The translations under genes and the position numbers were made by a program. Shown here piece after piece: positions 43,031-51,817 of a DNA stretch of 64,000 bases; positions within the stretch are counted from its first letter, which is position 1; each line of letters opens with the position of its first letter. The DNA is from Methylobacterium sp. (lineage in GTDB: Bacteria; Pseudomonadota; Alphaproteobacteria; Rhizobiales; Beijerinckiaceae): assembly GCA_013823325.1 (NCBI GenBank), contig PNLY01000020.1, positions 1-64,000 on the forward strand, read 5' to 3'. The notes under the pieces were generated by a model. It was not told the origin of the DNA. It saw only the letters and a list, made by a program, of their open reading frames with translations, and made no database searches.

Positions 43031-43265
43031 CGTTTCTCCTCGGGATTTCCCACCGCCAGCCCGTACCGAGCGGCGCTGCTGCTTCCCGAACTGAATCGGG
43101 CGCGCTGGCAGACGAACTCTGCTCGGGGCATTTCCTGCATGGGCGGGTCGCCAGTCTTGCCATTTCGCGCCAATCGCGACCGGCTATCCTGCATCGCTGC
43201 CGACCGCGATCCCGCGTGATTCTGTCCGGCGAAGGCGCACCGACCCGAGCTCGCGGCGAGACCCG

Positions 43266-44267
43266 ATGGCGAACATCCCTTTGACGCGTGGCCAGTTTCT
43301 GCTGCCGTTCCTCGGCATTCTCGACGAGGCCGGGGCAGCGACGAGTTCGCTGCTGGAACGATGCCGGTTGCCGGCATCCCTGGAAGAGAAGAGCGATCTC
43401 TACGTCCCGCTGCTGCCGGCCCTTCGCTTCGTCGAGACCGCCGAGAGGACACAGGGCATCGACGATTTCAGCTTTCTCGCTGGCCAGCGGCTGCATTTCT
43501 CCCATCTGCGCGACAAGACACGAGCCCTGATCGCTCACTCCCCGACGCTGCTCGTCGCGTTGCGACATGCGTGCCACTGGGCGCCGCGGGAGGATACGAT
43601 CCTGAGCATGTGGATCGAGCACCACGACGACCATGCGCGGATCTGCAACAGGCTCACCGGGGCACGCGGGCTCCGGCATCTGGAGCATGCGCAATGGCTC
43701 CAGAACATCTTCGCCATCCTGATCATCCGGCAGTTCACGGGTGCCGATTGGATGCCGGAGACGATCGCCTTCGAGGCACGCTACACGCCGGGGCCGGCGA
43801 CGCGCTCATCCTGGCCGAACACGCGCTTCCTGTCGGGCCAGCGCGCCGCCTGGGTCGACCTGCCGATCGCGTATCTCAGCCTGCCCCATCGTTCGCAGGG
43901 AGCACGCCCCATGCCGTGCGGGCCTGAGGACGATCTGCTCGGCTACGATATCGTCGAGACCCTCAAGCTGATGCTGCCGTCCTACCTGGACGCGCGGATT
44001 CCAGCGCTGGGAGAGGTCGCGGAGATGGCTGGGGTCAGCACGCGAAGCTTCCAGCGCAGGCTGGCGCAATCCGGCCTCACCTATTCGGATATCCTCGGCA
44101 CCGTCAGATATGAGCACGCAAGCAGGCTGCTGCGCGATACCGACGCCAAGATCATCGATGTCGCGTTTGCGTCCGGCTATACCGATCCGGCGCATTTCAG
44201 CCGCGCCTTTCGCCGCATGTCCGGCGTCACGCCCCGCCAATTTCGGGAGCGAGCGCGACCGGAATGA
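43266..44267 (+). CDS. AraC-family transcriptional regulator (arabinose-binding-domain type)
   Basis: A 333-residue regulator. The N-terminal part (about 20-205) matches the N-terminal domain of OruR/VirS-type AraC proteins, and residues about 230-330 carry the double helix-turn-helix: LGEVAEMAGVSTRSFQRRLAQSGLTYSD and IIDVAFASGYTDPAHFSRAFRRMSGVTPRQFR. It is 235 bp from the divergent barrel-protein gene, a space with no further gene. Target and effector unknown. Confidence 0.87.
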   Translation: MANIPLTRGQFLLPFLGILDEAGAATSSLLERCRLPASLEEKSDLYVPLLPALRFVETAERTQGIDDFSFLAGQRLHFSHLRDKTRALIAHSPTLLVALRHACHWAPREDTILSMWIEHHDDHARICNRLTGARGLRHLEHAQWLQNIFAILIIRQFTGADWMPETIAFEARYTPGPATRSSWPNTRFLSGQRAAWVDLPIAYLSLPHRSQGARPMPCGPEDDLLGYDIVETLKLMLPSYLDARIPALGEVAEMAGVSTRSFQRRLAQSGLTYSDILGTVRYEHASRLLRDTDAKIIDVAFASGYTDPAHFSRAFRRMSGVTPRQFRERARPE

Positions 44268-44300
44268 GCCGGCTCCTGGAGCAAGCGAGAACGCGCTGCT

Positions 44301-45131
44301 TCAGCCGAGCCGCGCCACGGCGCGCAGGTCGTCCGCGGTGGTCGTGGGCAGGCCGAAGAACTCCAGATAGGCCGGGATCTGCTCGAACAGCATGTCGGTG
44401 CCGACCTGGACCTGGCAGCCGCGCTGCTGTGCAGCCGCCAGGAAGGGCGTGATGGTCTGCGCCATCACCACCTCGCCGACGAAGGCGGAGGAGGGCAGGC
44501 GCTCGATGTCGAGCGGCAGGGGATCGCCCGGCTTCATCCCCAAAGGCGTCGCGTTGACGACGATGTCGAAGCCGGCCGGATCGTTCGAGCCGGTCGAGAC
44601 CGCGAGCGCGGAATAATAGCGGGTGAGCCGTTCGCCCAGCGCCTCGGCCGCCCCGGCGTTCATGTCGAACAGGCCGAGTTCGGCGACGCCGGCTTTGGCG
44701 AGCGAGGCGGCGATCGCCGAGCCGACGCCGCCCGCGCCGACCACGAGCGCCCGGGTGCCGGCAACCTGGCGGCCCTTGCGCAGCACGCCGCGCACGAAGC
44801 CCTCGCCGTCGAACATCTCGCCGGTCAGCTGGCCGTCGGTCTCGCGGCGGACGGCATTGCAGGCCCCGGCGATGGCGGCCGTCGGCATCAGATCGTCGAC
44901 CAGCCCGGTCGTCACGACCTTGTGCGGCATGGTTATGAGCGCGCCATGGGCGTTGGAGAGGCGGAAGAACAGCCTGAGGAAGTCGGGATAGTCCTCGCTG
45001 CGGCTGCCCATCGGCACCACCACCGCGTCGATGCCGTCGCGCTCGAAATAGGGGTTGTAGATCAGCGGCGCCTTGAAGCTCTCGGTCGGGAAGCCGAGAT
45101 GGCCGATGAGCCTGGTCTTTCCGCTGATCAT
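44301..45131 (-). CDS. aroE: Shikimate dehydrogenase family protein, probably catabolic
   Basis: A 276-residue AroE-family NAD(P)-dependent dehydrogenase. The catalytic lysine is in TMPHKV, the aspartate in FDGEGF, and the Rossmann glycine motif is VGAGGVGSA. The substrate loop reads GFPTESFKAPLIYN instead of the usual H-S-x-S-P pattern, as in catabolic or quinate/shikimate-type paralogues. It is the last gene of the pca operon, so its likely role is oxidation of shikimate (or quinate) to the 3-dehydro compound that feeds 3-dehydroshikimate dehydratase. I chose MISGKT at 45131, 10 bases after an AGGA; an ATG three codons upstream is possible. Confidence 0.85.
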   Translation of the reverse strand: MISGKTRLIGHLGFPTESFKAPLIYNPYFERDGIDAVVVPMGSRSEDYPDFLRLFFRLSNAHGALITMPHKVVTTGLVDDLMPTAAIAGACNAVRRETDGQLTGEMFDGEGFVRGVLRKGRQVAGTRALVVGAGGVGSAIAASLAKAGVAELGLFDMNAGAAEALGERLTRYYSALAVSTGSNDPAGFDIVVNATPLGMKPGDPLPLDIERLPSSAFVGEVVMAQTITPFLAAAQQRGCQVQVGTDMLFEQIPAYLEFFGLPTTTADDLRAVARLG

Positions 45132-45173
45132 GGCGTCCATGTCCTGTTCGGGCCGGAGGCAGGCGGTTCGGCT

Positions 45174-46025
45174 TCAGCCGGCGCTGCCCGTGCTCCTCAT
45201 CGGAATGCCGAGGATCTCGCGCGCCTGCTGCCAGGTCGCGACGGGGCGGCCGTACTTCCGGCAGAGCTCTGTGGCCCGCTGGACCAACGCCGCGTTCGAG
45301 GGCGCGAGCCGCTCACGGTCGAGCCGGACATTGTCTTCGAGGCCGGTGCGGGCATGGCCGCCGGCCGCGATCGCCCATTCGTTCAGCACGATCTGGTTCG
45401 AGCCGATGCCGGCGGCGCACCAGGGCGCGTTCTCGCCGAACAGGCGCTTCACGGTGCGGATGTAGTAGTCGAACACGTCGCGATCGACCGGCATCGCGTT
45501 CTTCACGCCCATGACGAACTGAACATAAGGCCGATCGACGATCTGGCCGTGCTGCCACATCTCGTGCGCCTTGACGATATGCGAGAGGTCGAAGGCCTCG
45601 ATCTCCGGCTTGACGCCATAGGTCACCATCTCGGCGGCGAGCCAATCGACCAGGTCCGGCGCATTCTCGTAGACCCGGGTCGGGAAGTTGTTCGAGCCGA
45701 CGGCGAGCGAGGCCATGTCCGGCCGCAGCGACAGCATGGCGCCGCGGGCCTGGCCGGCGCCCGAGCGGCCGCCGGTCGAGAGCTGGACGATCATGCCCGG
45801 GCAGTGCTTCTCCAGGCCCTCCTTGAGACGGCCATAGCGCTCGGGGTCCGAGCTCGGCTTGCCCTCGTCGTCGCGCACATGGCAGTGCGCGATGCTGGCG
45901 CCGGCCTCGAAGGCCTCCTGCGTGCTCTCGACCTGCTCGGCGATGGTGATCGGCACCGCCGGGTTGTTGGCCTTGGTCGGCAGCGAGCCGGTGATGGCGA
46001 CGCAGATGATGCAGGGTTGCGTCAT
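45174..46025 (-). CDS. BKACE family (DUF849) beta-keto acid cleavage enzyme
   Basis: A 283-residue BKACE/3-keto-5-aminohexanoate-cleavage-type enzyme. The zinc motif AHCHVRD places the two histidines at 47 and 49, and the GSNNFPTRVYENAP and GIGSNQ regions are typical. BKACE enzymes split a beta-keto acid with acetyl-CoA into acetoacetate and a new CoA ester. In this operon the obvious substrate is 3-oxoadipate, which would give acetoacetate and succinyl-CoA and bypass PcaIJ and PcaF. That assignment is inference from position. It sits 3 bp after pcaG. Confidence 0.87.
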   Translation of the reverse strand: MTQPCIICVAITGSLPTKANNPAVPITIAEQVESTQEAFEAGASIAHCHVRDDEGKPSSDPERYGRLKEGLEKHCPGMIVQLSTGGRSGAGQARGAMLSLRPDMASLAVGSNNFPTRVYENAPDLVDWLAAEMVTYGVKPEIEAFDLSHIVKAHEMWQHGQIVDRPYVQFVMGVKNAMPVDRDVFDYYIRTVKRLFGENAPWCAAGIGSNQIVLNEWAIAAGGHARTGLEDNVRLDRERLAPSNAALVQRATELCRKYGRPVATWQQAREILGIPMRSTGSAG

Positions 46026-46028
46026 GAC

Positions 46029-46640
46029 TCAGACGTCCAGAAACACGGTTTCGCCTTCGCCCTGGAGGCGGATGTCGAACCGGTAGACGCCGGCGGCGGT
46101 GCGCTGGGCGATCAGGGTCCGGCGGCGGTTCTCCTTCTCGATGAGGCCCAGCACCGGGTCGGCGCTGTTGTCCTCGTCGTCGAAATACATTCGCGTGTTG
46201 AGGCCGATATTGATGCCGCGCGAGACCAGCCAGAGGCTGATATGCGGGGCCATCATACGCTTGTTGCGACCCGGCACGGGACCCGGCTTGATCGTCTCGA
46301 AGCTCCAGAGGCCGCTGTCGAAATCGGTGATGATCCGGCCCCAGCCGCGGAAACCCGGCGCGACCTCGCCATGCCGCGGATCCTCGGGATGAGGGTAGAT
46401 GCCGTTGGCGTCGGCCTGCCAGGCTTCGAGCAGGATGTCCTTCACCGGTGCGCCGGTGCCGTCATAGACGAGGCCCTCGACGCGGATGCGCTCGCCGGGC
46501 ACGCCGGGGCCGGCGATGGTCTGGCCGAGTTCCTGGCGATAGATGTCGAAGCCCGCCGCGCCCGGTGCCAAGCCGATATGGACATAGGGACCGGCGGTCT
46601 GGGAGGCGGATTCCTTCAGATAGGGCAGAGCCTGGACCAT
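46029..46640 (-). CDS. pcaG: Protocatechuate 3,4-dioxygenase alpha subunit
   Basis: A 203-residue intradiol dioxygenase alpha subunit. Landmarks are SASQTAGPYVHIG, a VYDGTGAPVKDILLEAWQAD strand, GWGRIITD and HISLWLVSRGINIGL. The alpha subunit lacks the complete iron ligand set and forms the active-site wall with PcaH. The protein should assemble with PcaH to cleave protocatechuate to beta-carboxymuconate. Two bases separate it from pcaH. Confidence 0.93.
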   Translation of the reverse strand: MVQALPYLKESASQTAGPYVHIGLAPGAAGFDIYRQELGQTIAGPGVPGERIRVEGLVYDGTGAPVKDILLEAWQADANGIYPHPEDPRHGEVAPGFRGWGRIITDFDSGLWSFETIKPGPVPGRNKRMMAPHISLWLVSRGINIGLNTRMYFDDEDNSADPVLGLIEKENRRRTLIAQRTAAGVYRFDIRLQGEGETVFLDV

Positions 46641-46642
46641 GA

Positions 46643-47365
46643 TCAGTTGCCCTCCAGGTGGTTCTCGAAAAGGGTCGAGCGGCGGCCGCGCAGCACGATG
46701 TCGAATTTGTAGGCGAGGCAGTCGAGCGGCACCGCGGCGTTGAGATCCAGTGGCGCGATCAGCTGGTCGATGGCGCGCGGGTCGGGGATCGTCGCGACGA
46801 TCGGGCATTTCGCGATCAGCGGGTCGCCCTCGAAATACATCTGGGTGATCAGGCGCTGGCTGAAGGCCGTGCCGAAGACCGAGACATGGATATGGGCGGG
46901 GCGCCAGTTGTTGACCCAGTTGCGCCAGGGATAGGCGCCGGGCTTGATCGTGCGGAAGAAGTAGTAGCCGTTCTCGTCGGTCAGCGTGCGGCCGCAGCCG
47001 CCGAAATTCGGGTCGATCGGCGCGAGATAGGTGTCCTTCTTGTGACGGTAGCGGCCGCCGGCATTGGCCTGCCAGATCTCGACCAGCGTGTTCGGCACGC
47101 CGCGGCCGTTCTCGTCGAGGACGCGGCCATGGACGATGATGCGCTCGCCGATCGGATCGCCTGATTTGGCGTAGTTCTTGATCAGGTCGTTGTCGATCGG
47201 ATCGATGTCGCTATGGCCGAAGGTCGGGCCGGTGATCTCCGACATCGAGCCCTGGAGCGAGAGCATCGCGAGGCGCGGGCTGCGCCCTACCGAGGTCTTG
47301 TAGTCCGGTGTCAGCGCCGGCGGCTGCCAGGACCGGTCACGCTGGTAGAACTCCGCTGGTTTCAT
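46643..47365 (-). CDS. pcaH: Protocatechuate 3,4-dioxygenase beta subunit
   Basis: A 240-residue beta subunit with the four Fe(III) ligands expected: Tyr106 (GRYRH), Tyr145 (GAYPW), His158 and His160 (RPAHIHVS). The N-terminal extension with [10 protein letters not shown] and LTPDY is usual for PcaH. It catalyses intradiol ring cleavage of protocatechuate with PcaG. It follows pcaC after 18 bp. Ligand geometry looks intact, so an active enzyme is expected. Confidence 0.95.
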   Translation of the reverse strand: MKPAEFYQRDRSWQPPALTPDYKTSVGRSPRLAMLSLQGSMSEITGPTFGHSDIDPIDNDLIKNYAKSGDPIGERIIVHGRVLDENGRGVPNTLVEIWQANAGGRYRHKKDTYLAPIDPNFGGCGRTLTDENGYYFFRTIKPGAYPWRNWVNNWRPAHIHVSVFGTAFSQRLITQMYFEGDPLIAKCPIVATIPDPRAIDQLIAPLDLNAAVPLDCLAYKFDIVLRGRRSTLFENHLEGN

Positions 47366-47383
47366 GGCGTTTCCTCTCTTTTC

Positions 47384-47770
47384 TTAAGCCTGCTCTTCCT
47401 GAGCCATGGCTGCGAAGACGTCCTTCGCGATCTTGATGGCGTGGTTGGCGCGCGGGACGCCGGCATAGATCGCGACGTGGAGAAGGGCCTCCATCACGTC
47501 GTCCTTGCTGGCTCCGGTGTTGCGCGTGGCGCGCAGGTGCAGGGCAAGCTCCTCATAATTGCCGAGCCCGGCCAGGAGCGCGATCGTCATCATCGAGCGT
47601 TCGCGCGTCGGCAGGGTGTCACGGGCCCAGACATGGCCCCAGGCGGCGTCGGTGATCAGCGCCTGGAACGGGGCGTCGAACTCGGACTTGTTGGCCTCGG
47701 CGCGGGCGACATGGGCCTCGCCCAGGACGCGGCGGCGGATCGACATGCCTTTGTCGGCAAGCTCAGTCAT
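47384..47770 (-). CDS. pcaC: 4-carboxymuconolactone decarboxylase
   Basis: A 128-residue carboxymuconolactone-decarboxylase-family protein of standard length: RRVLGEAHV, a FQALITDAAWGHVWARD segment, LPTRERSMMTIALLAGLGNYEELALHLRATRNTG in consecutive motifs, and a C-terminal helix. The conserved histidine is in LALHLRA. It decarboxylates 4-carboxymuconolactone to 3-oxoadipate enol-lactone. It overlaps pcaD by 8 bp. Confidence 0.94.
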   Translation of the reverse strand: MTELADKGMSIRRRVLGEAHVARAEANKSEFDAPFQALITDAAWGHVWARDTLPTRERSMMTIALLAGLGNYEELALHLRATRNTGASKDDVMEALLHVAIYAGVPRANHAIKIAKDVFAAMAQEEQA

Positions 47771-48548
47771 GCGCGTGGGCCCTCAGGAACGGGGACAGGA
47801 TCGCGGCATAGGCCGCGGGCTTCTCGACGCAGGGCAGGTGGCCCGCGCCGGGAATGACGTGGAAGGCCGAGCCGGGAATCAGCGCGGCCGTCGCCTCGAC
47901 CAGCTCGGCCGGGGAGGCGCCGTCGGCATCGCCGGCGATCGCCAGAGCGGGCAGGCGCAGCGCTGCGGTCGCGGCGGTCTGGTCGGCCTGGGACAGCGCC
48001 CTGCAGGCGGCGATGTAGCCGTCGGCCGGCGTCCGGGTCAGCATGGCGCGCCAGAGCGCGAGCTCCGGCGTCGCGCGGAAGACAGGGGCGAACCAGCGCT
48101 CCATGACGGCGTCGGCGATATGCTCCAGCCCATGGCCGGCGATGGCGTCGATGCGGGCCTGCCAGCTCTCGACGGTGCCGAGCTTCGCCGCGGTGTTCGA
48201 GAGGACGAGAGCCCGCAGGAGCTCGGGGCGCCGGCTCGCCACGGTCTGGCCGATCAGGCCGCCGATCGAGAGGCCGACGAAGACGACGGACTTGCCGGCG
48301 AGCGCCTCGATCAGTGCGATCGCGTCGTCGGCATGGTCGGCGATGTCGGTGCCATTGCCCAGCGTCGAGAGGCCGTGGCCCTGCTTGTCGTAGCGGATAT
48401 AGCGCAGATCCTGGGGCAGAAGCGGCAGGACCGCATCCCAGAGCCGCAGATCCGTGCCGAGAGAGTTGGCGAAGATGACCGTCGGAGCGTCCGCCGGACC
48501 GTCCGTGCGATAGTGGAGAGCACCATAGGGGCGGGTAAGGGCTTGCAC
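47763..48548 (-). CDS. pcaD: 3-oxoadipate enol-lactonase
   Basis: A 261-residue alpha/beta hydrolase. The oxyanion region is FANSLGTDLRLW, the nucleophile is Ser94 in GLSIGG, and the terminal histidine is in GAGHLPCVEKP. It hydrolyses 3-oxoadipate enol-lactone to 3-oxoadipate. The start is a GTG at 48548-48546 preceded by GGAGGAGAG; an in-frame ATG 18 codons upstream overlaps the operator region and is not used. It is the first gene of the pcaDCHG-BKACE-aroE operon and diverges from pcaQ. Confidence 0.93.
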   Translation of the reverse strand: MQALTRPYGALHYRTDGPADAPTVIFANSLGTDLRLWDAVLPLLPQDLRYIRYDKQGHGLSTLGNGTDIADHADDAIALIEALAGKSVVFVGLSIGGLIGQTVASRRPELLRALVLSNTAAKLGTVESWQARIDAIAGHGLEHIADAVMERWFAPVFRATPELALWRAMLTRTPADGYIAACRALSQADQTAATAALRLPALAIAGDADGASPAELVEATAALIPGSAFHVIPGAGHLPCVEKPAAYAAILSPFLRAHAHD

Positions 48549-48591
48549 GATCTCTCCTCCTAGCCATAACCTATCAGGGTGAAACAGACCC

Positions 48592-48634
48592 GAATAATGC
48601 AAAGATCGCTAGGATACATAATCGAATGATTATG
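48592..48634. promoter_or_regulatory. PcaQ operator/promoter module 1 (pcaD-pcaQ)
   Basis: CATAATC-GAAT-GATTATG (48617-48634) is a perfect 7-bp-arm dyad with a 4-base spacer. It fits the PcaQ-type consensus I recall from Sinorhizobium (ATAACC-N4-GGTTAT). It overlaps the pcaQ start codon, as expected for autorepression, and lies about 77 bp upstream of the pcaD start. GAATAATGCAAA (48592-48603) follows 13 bp away on the pcaD side. A GGTTAT half-site is found closer to pcaD. The same module recurs at 51732-51774. Confidence 0.8.
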
Positions 48635-49534
48635 CACCCTGCCGTCAAGCTGCGTCATATCCGGGCTTTCCTGGATATCGCCGTCGAGGGTAGCCTGTCG
48701 GCGGTCGCGCGTCGTCAGGGCATCACGCAACCGGCCCTGAGCCGCACCCTCGCGGAATTGGAGACCTTGCTGGCGACGCCGCTGTTCCGGCGCGAGAAGC
48801 GGCGTCTCGTGCTGACCGAGCAGGGCGCTCTCTTCCGCCGCCATGCCAGCATCGGCTTGCAGGCCTTCGAGGCCGGCGCCGCGGCGCTGCATCCGGGCGC
48901 GCCGGGCAGCACGATCCGGGTCGGCGTGCTGCCGACGGCAGCGACGCGCCTGTTCCCTCGCGTAGCGCTGCGCTTCCGCGAGATCGCACCCGAGACCGTG
49001 CTGGCGATCGAGACCGGGCCGCATTCCTATCTGGTCGGGCTGCTGCGCGAGGGCGCGATCGACCTGATGCTCGGGCGCATGCCGGTGGCTAGCGAGATGG
49101 CCGGCCTGGTCTTCGCCCATCTCTACGAGGAGGAGATCACGCTGGTCGCGCGCGGTGACCATCCGCTGCGCGGCGAGCCGGTGGCGCAATTGCTGGCGCG
49201 CGTGCCGGTGCTGCTGCCGCCCGCCACCGCGATCATCCGCCGGGCGGTCGACGATTATCTGCTGACGTTCAACCTGGCTGGACTGCAGCCTGCCTTCGAG
49301 ACGGTCGCCCTGCCGGTGGGGCGCGCGATCCTGCTCGGCTCGGATGCGGTCTGGTTCATCTCGCGGGGCGTCGTCGCCGACGATCTGGATCGCGGCGATC
49401 TCTGCGAGATATCGACGGGCGCCCGCTTCCTGTCGGGTGCGGTCGGCCTGACCAAGCGCCAGGGCGGGCCGGCGGTCCCTGGCCTCGACCTGCTGGAACG
49501 GCTGACCAAGGAGAACGCCGACCGGCAAGGGTAG
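48626..49534 (+). CDS. pcaQ: LysR-family regulator of the protocatechuate operon
   Basis: A 302-residue LysR protein: helix-turn-helix at about 6-60 (VKLRHIRAFLDIAVEGSLSAVARRQGITQPALSR), effector domain from about 90 (STIRVGVLPTAATRLFP), and LVARGDHPLRGEP. Position and orientation, divergent from pcaD, match PcaQ of Rhizobiales, which activates the pca genes with 3-carboxymuconate-type effectors. The start is 48626 or the ATG at 48632; either is inside the operator dyad. Confidence 0.9.
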   Translation: MIMHPAVKLRHIRAFLDIAVEGSLSAVARRQGITQPALSRTLAELETLLATPLFRREKRRLVLTEQGALFRRHASIGLQAFEAGAAALHPGAPGSTIRVGVLPTAATRLFPRVALRFREIAPETVLAIETGPHSYLVGLLREGAIDLMLGRMPVASEMAGLVFAHLYEEEITLVARGDHPLRGEPVAQLLARVPVLLPPATAIIRRAVDDYLLTFNLAGLQPAFETVALPVGRAILLGSDAVWFISRGVVADDLDRGDLCEISTGARFLSGAVGLTKRQGGPAVPGLDLLERLTKENADRQG

Positions 49535-49544
49535 AGTTTTATTC

Positions 49545-49581
49545 GTGCGCAGTTCCGGACGCAAAACCGCTGCGCACTTTT
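49545..49581. terminator. Terminator between convergent pcaQ and dehydratase genes
   Basis: GTGCGCAG and CTGCGCAC form a perfect 8-bp stem around a 17-base loop, followed on the plus strand by TTTT. It lies in the 59-bp convergent gap, 11 bp past the pcaQ stop, and could terminate transcription from both sides. Confidence 0.6.
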
Positions 49582-49593
49582 GCCGGCATTGCT

Positions 49594-51471
49594 TTAGCGC
49601 TTCGGCATCCCCGCCGGCCGCGCCGCGCGCTTCTGAGCGGCGATGCGGAAGGGGGCGTTCGGGGCGCCATAGCCCTGATAATTGCCCTGCCGCTGCACGA
49701 TCTCGAAGAAGAAGCCGTCGGGCCGCGGAGCCGAATAGAACTGGAAGAACTGCCCGCCGGCATCCTCGTCATAGAGGATGTTGGAAAGGCGCATCCGTTC
49801 GACCAGCGCCGGTTGCAGGCCGAAACGAGCCTCGACGTCGTTGTAGTAGTTCGCGCCGATCTGCAGGACCGGGAAGCCGCGCTGCGCCATCGCTGCCGCC
49901 GTGGCGAAGATGTCGTCGCTGGCGAAGGCGATGTGCTGGACTGAGGAGCCGAAACTGTCCTCGATGAAGCGCCCCGCCAGGGTGCCGCGCGCGCCGGCCC
50001 CGTTCAGCGTGACGCGCAAGCCGCCCGATTGCACCGCCTGCGAGCGCACCAGCCCGTCGGGATCGACGACGTCGACGACCGGCGACTTATGGGCGTCGAA
50101 GATGCTGGTGTAGAACAGCGACCAGCTCAGCATCTCGTCATAGGGCATGGTCTGGCCGAGATGGTCGACCCTGGTCAGCCCGGCGCCGGCGCCGGCCGGG
50201 CTGGTCCTGAAGTCGATCTCCCAGATGCGGCCGAGATCCGAGTTCGCGTCGAGGAAGCGCAGCACGCTGCCGCCGACGCCGCGAATGGCGGGGATACTCA
50301 ATTCGCCCTCGCCGGCCGCCTGCGCATGCGGCTGGGCGAGCAGGGCGCTCGCGCGTTCGAAGGCGGCGCGCGCATCGGGCAGCATCAGCGCGATCTCCGA
50401 GACCGCCGTGCCGTGCACCAGATAGGAGCTGTGGGCGAAGCCGCTGGCGTCGGTGTTGACCAGCACGTTGACGCCGCCCTGGCGCCACAGGCTCACAGGC
50501 TTGGAGACATGGCTGCCGGTCTTGTCGAAGCCGCAGGAGTGCAGCAGCGCCTCGACGCCCGGCGCCTCCTCGGCGCTGGTGGCGAATTCGATGAACTCGA
50601 CGCCCGAAGCGGGCGCGGGCGGCGGGAAGGCGGGCAGGTCCACCGGCAGCACGGGCTCGACCCGGCGCACCCGGTCCATCAGCTGGATCAGGCTGCGATG
50701 ACCGTCCTGCGCCACCAGCCGTGGCAGGCCGGAGCGGAACTGGTCGTTGAAGATCTCCAGGCTCAGCGGCCCGGCATAGCCGGTCGCGGCCACGGCGCGC
50801 ATGAAGCTGGTGACGTCGAGATCGCCTTCGCCGGGCATGTTGCGGAAATGGCGCGACCAGTAGAGCAGGTCCATGTCGATCGCCGGAGCATCGGCGAGCT
50901 GCACGAAGAAGATCCGGTCGCCGGGGATCGAACGGATCGAATCCGGGGCAATCCGCCTGGCGAGCGTATGGAAGCTGTCGAGGATCAGGCCGACATTGGG
51001 ATGGTCGGCGCGCCGCACCACCTCCCAGGCGTCGCGATGGTCGTTGACGAAGCGGCCCCAGCACAGCGCCTCGAAGCCGACGCGCACGCCATGCTGCTTG
51101 GCCAGCTCGCCGAGCTCATGGAAATCCGCGGCCATGCGGTCGATGCCGCCGATGGCGGCCGGATGGGTGGTCGAGCAGACCAGCACGAGATCGGTGCCGA
51201 GCTGGTTCATCAGCTCGAATTTGCGGGCGGCGCGGGCGAAGGCCCGGCTGCGATGCGGCTCGGGCAGGCTCTCGAAATCGCGGAAGGGCTGGAACAGCGT
51301 GATCTCGAGCCCGGCGTCGCGCACCATCTGGCCGACCTCGCCGGGCGTGAAATCCGAGGCGAGAAAGTCCTGCTCGAAGATCTCGATGCCGTCGAAGCCG
51401 GCGCCCGCGATGGCTTCGAGCTTCTGCGAGAGGTTGCCGGACAGCGAGACCGTGGCAATCGACGTCTTCAT
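49594..51471 (-). CDS. quiC: 3-dehydroshikimate dehydratase fused to HPPD-like domain (QuiC1 type)
   Basis: A 625-residue two-domain protein. Residues 1-280 are a sugar-phosphate-isomerase-like barrel with metal ligands E134 (FEALCW), D165 (ILDSFH), Q191 (FVQLAD) and E239 (SLEIFND); these are the same positions I recall for Pseudomonas QuiC1. Residues about 290-625 resemble 4-hydroxyphenylpyruvate dioxygenase (FIEFATS, RVDHLGQTM, QHIAFASDDI, FFEIVQRQGNYQGYG). The enzyme dehydrates 3-dehydroshikimate to protocatechuate, feeding the adjacent pca operon. The start MKTSIAT follows a GGGACAG. Confidence 0.9.
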   Translation of the reverse strand: MKTSIATVSLSGNLSQKLEAIAGAGFDGIEIFEQDFLASDFTPGEVGQMVRDAGLEITLFQPFRDFESLPEPHRSRAFARAARKFELMNQLGTDLVLVCSTTHPAAIGGIDRMAADFHELGELAKQHGVRVGFEALCWGRFVNDHRDAWEVVRRADHPNVGLILDSFHTLARRIAPDSIRSIPGDRIFFVQLADAPAIDMDLLYWSRHFRNMPGEGDLDVTSFMRAVAATGYAGPLSLEIFNDQFRSGLPRLVAQDGHRSLIQLMDRVRRVEPVLPVDLPAFPPPAPASGVEFIEFATSAEEAPGVEALLHSCGFDKTGSHVSKPVSLWRQGGVNVLVNTDASGFAHSSYLVHGTAVSEIALMLPDARAAFERASALLAQPHAQAAGEGELSIPAIRGVGGSVLRFLDANSDLGRIWEIDFRTSPAGAGAGLTRVDHLGQTMPYDEMLSWSLFYTSIFDAHKSPVVDVVDPDGLVRSQAVQSGGLRVTLNGAGARGTLAGRFIEDSFGSSVQHIAFASDDIFATAAAMAQRGFPVLQIGANYYNDVEARFGLQPALVERMRLSNILYDEDAGGQFFQFYSAPRPDGFFFEIVQRQGNYQGYGAPNAPFRIAAQKRAARPAGMPKR

Positions 51472-51731
51472 CTTCTGTCCCTTCGCGACGGCGGGTGCCT
51501 GCATGACCTGAGCTCGCCGGGTGAGAGGCCGGCGAGGATTCGCCGGGCAACGATACCCGGCTGGCGGAGGAAGTGTAGCCCGGAGGCCATCTGAAACGTT
51601 TCAAGGAGCCGACTGCCGGACCCAGGCGTCGCAGTATCGCAGGCCTGGCGCATGGGTCGCTTGTCGAGAGACCGGCGCGGCGGAAACAGCACGCCGGGCG
51701 GCCTGCTCAAGCGAGCGCTTCCCCAAAGATG

Positions 51732-51774
51732 CATAATCTCTAGATTATGAATTCCAGCGTAGTTTGCATTATTC
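51732..51774. promoter_or_regulatory. PcaQ operator/promoter module 2 (duplicate of the pcaD promoter)
   Basis: CATAATC-TCTA-GATTATG (51732-51749), then 13 bp, then TTTGCATTATTC (51763-51774): the same dyad, spacing and second box as module 1, in opposite orientation. The match continues through TAGGTTATG and AGGAGGAGAGAT to 51827. By hand I count 70 identities in 96 ungapped positions against 48634-48539. It points toward the MFS gene, with quiC on the other side. Confidence 0.8.
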
Positions 51775-51817
51775 ATCGCGATTTCGTCTTGGTAGGTTAT
51801 GAGCAGGAGGAGAGATT

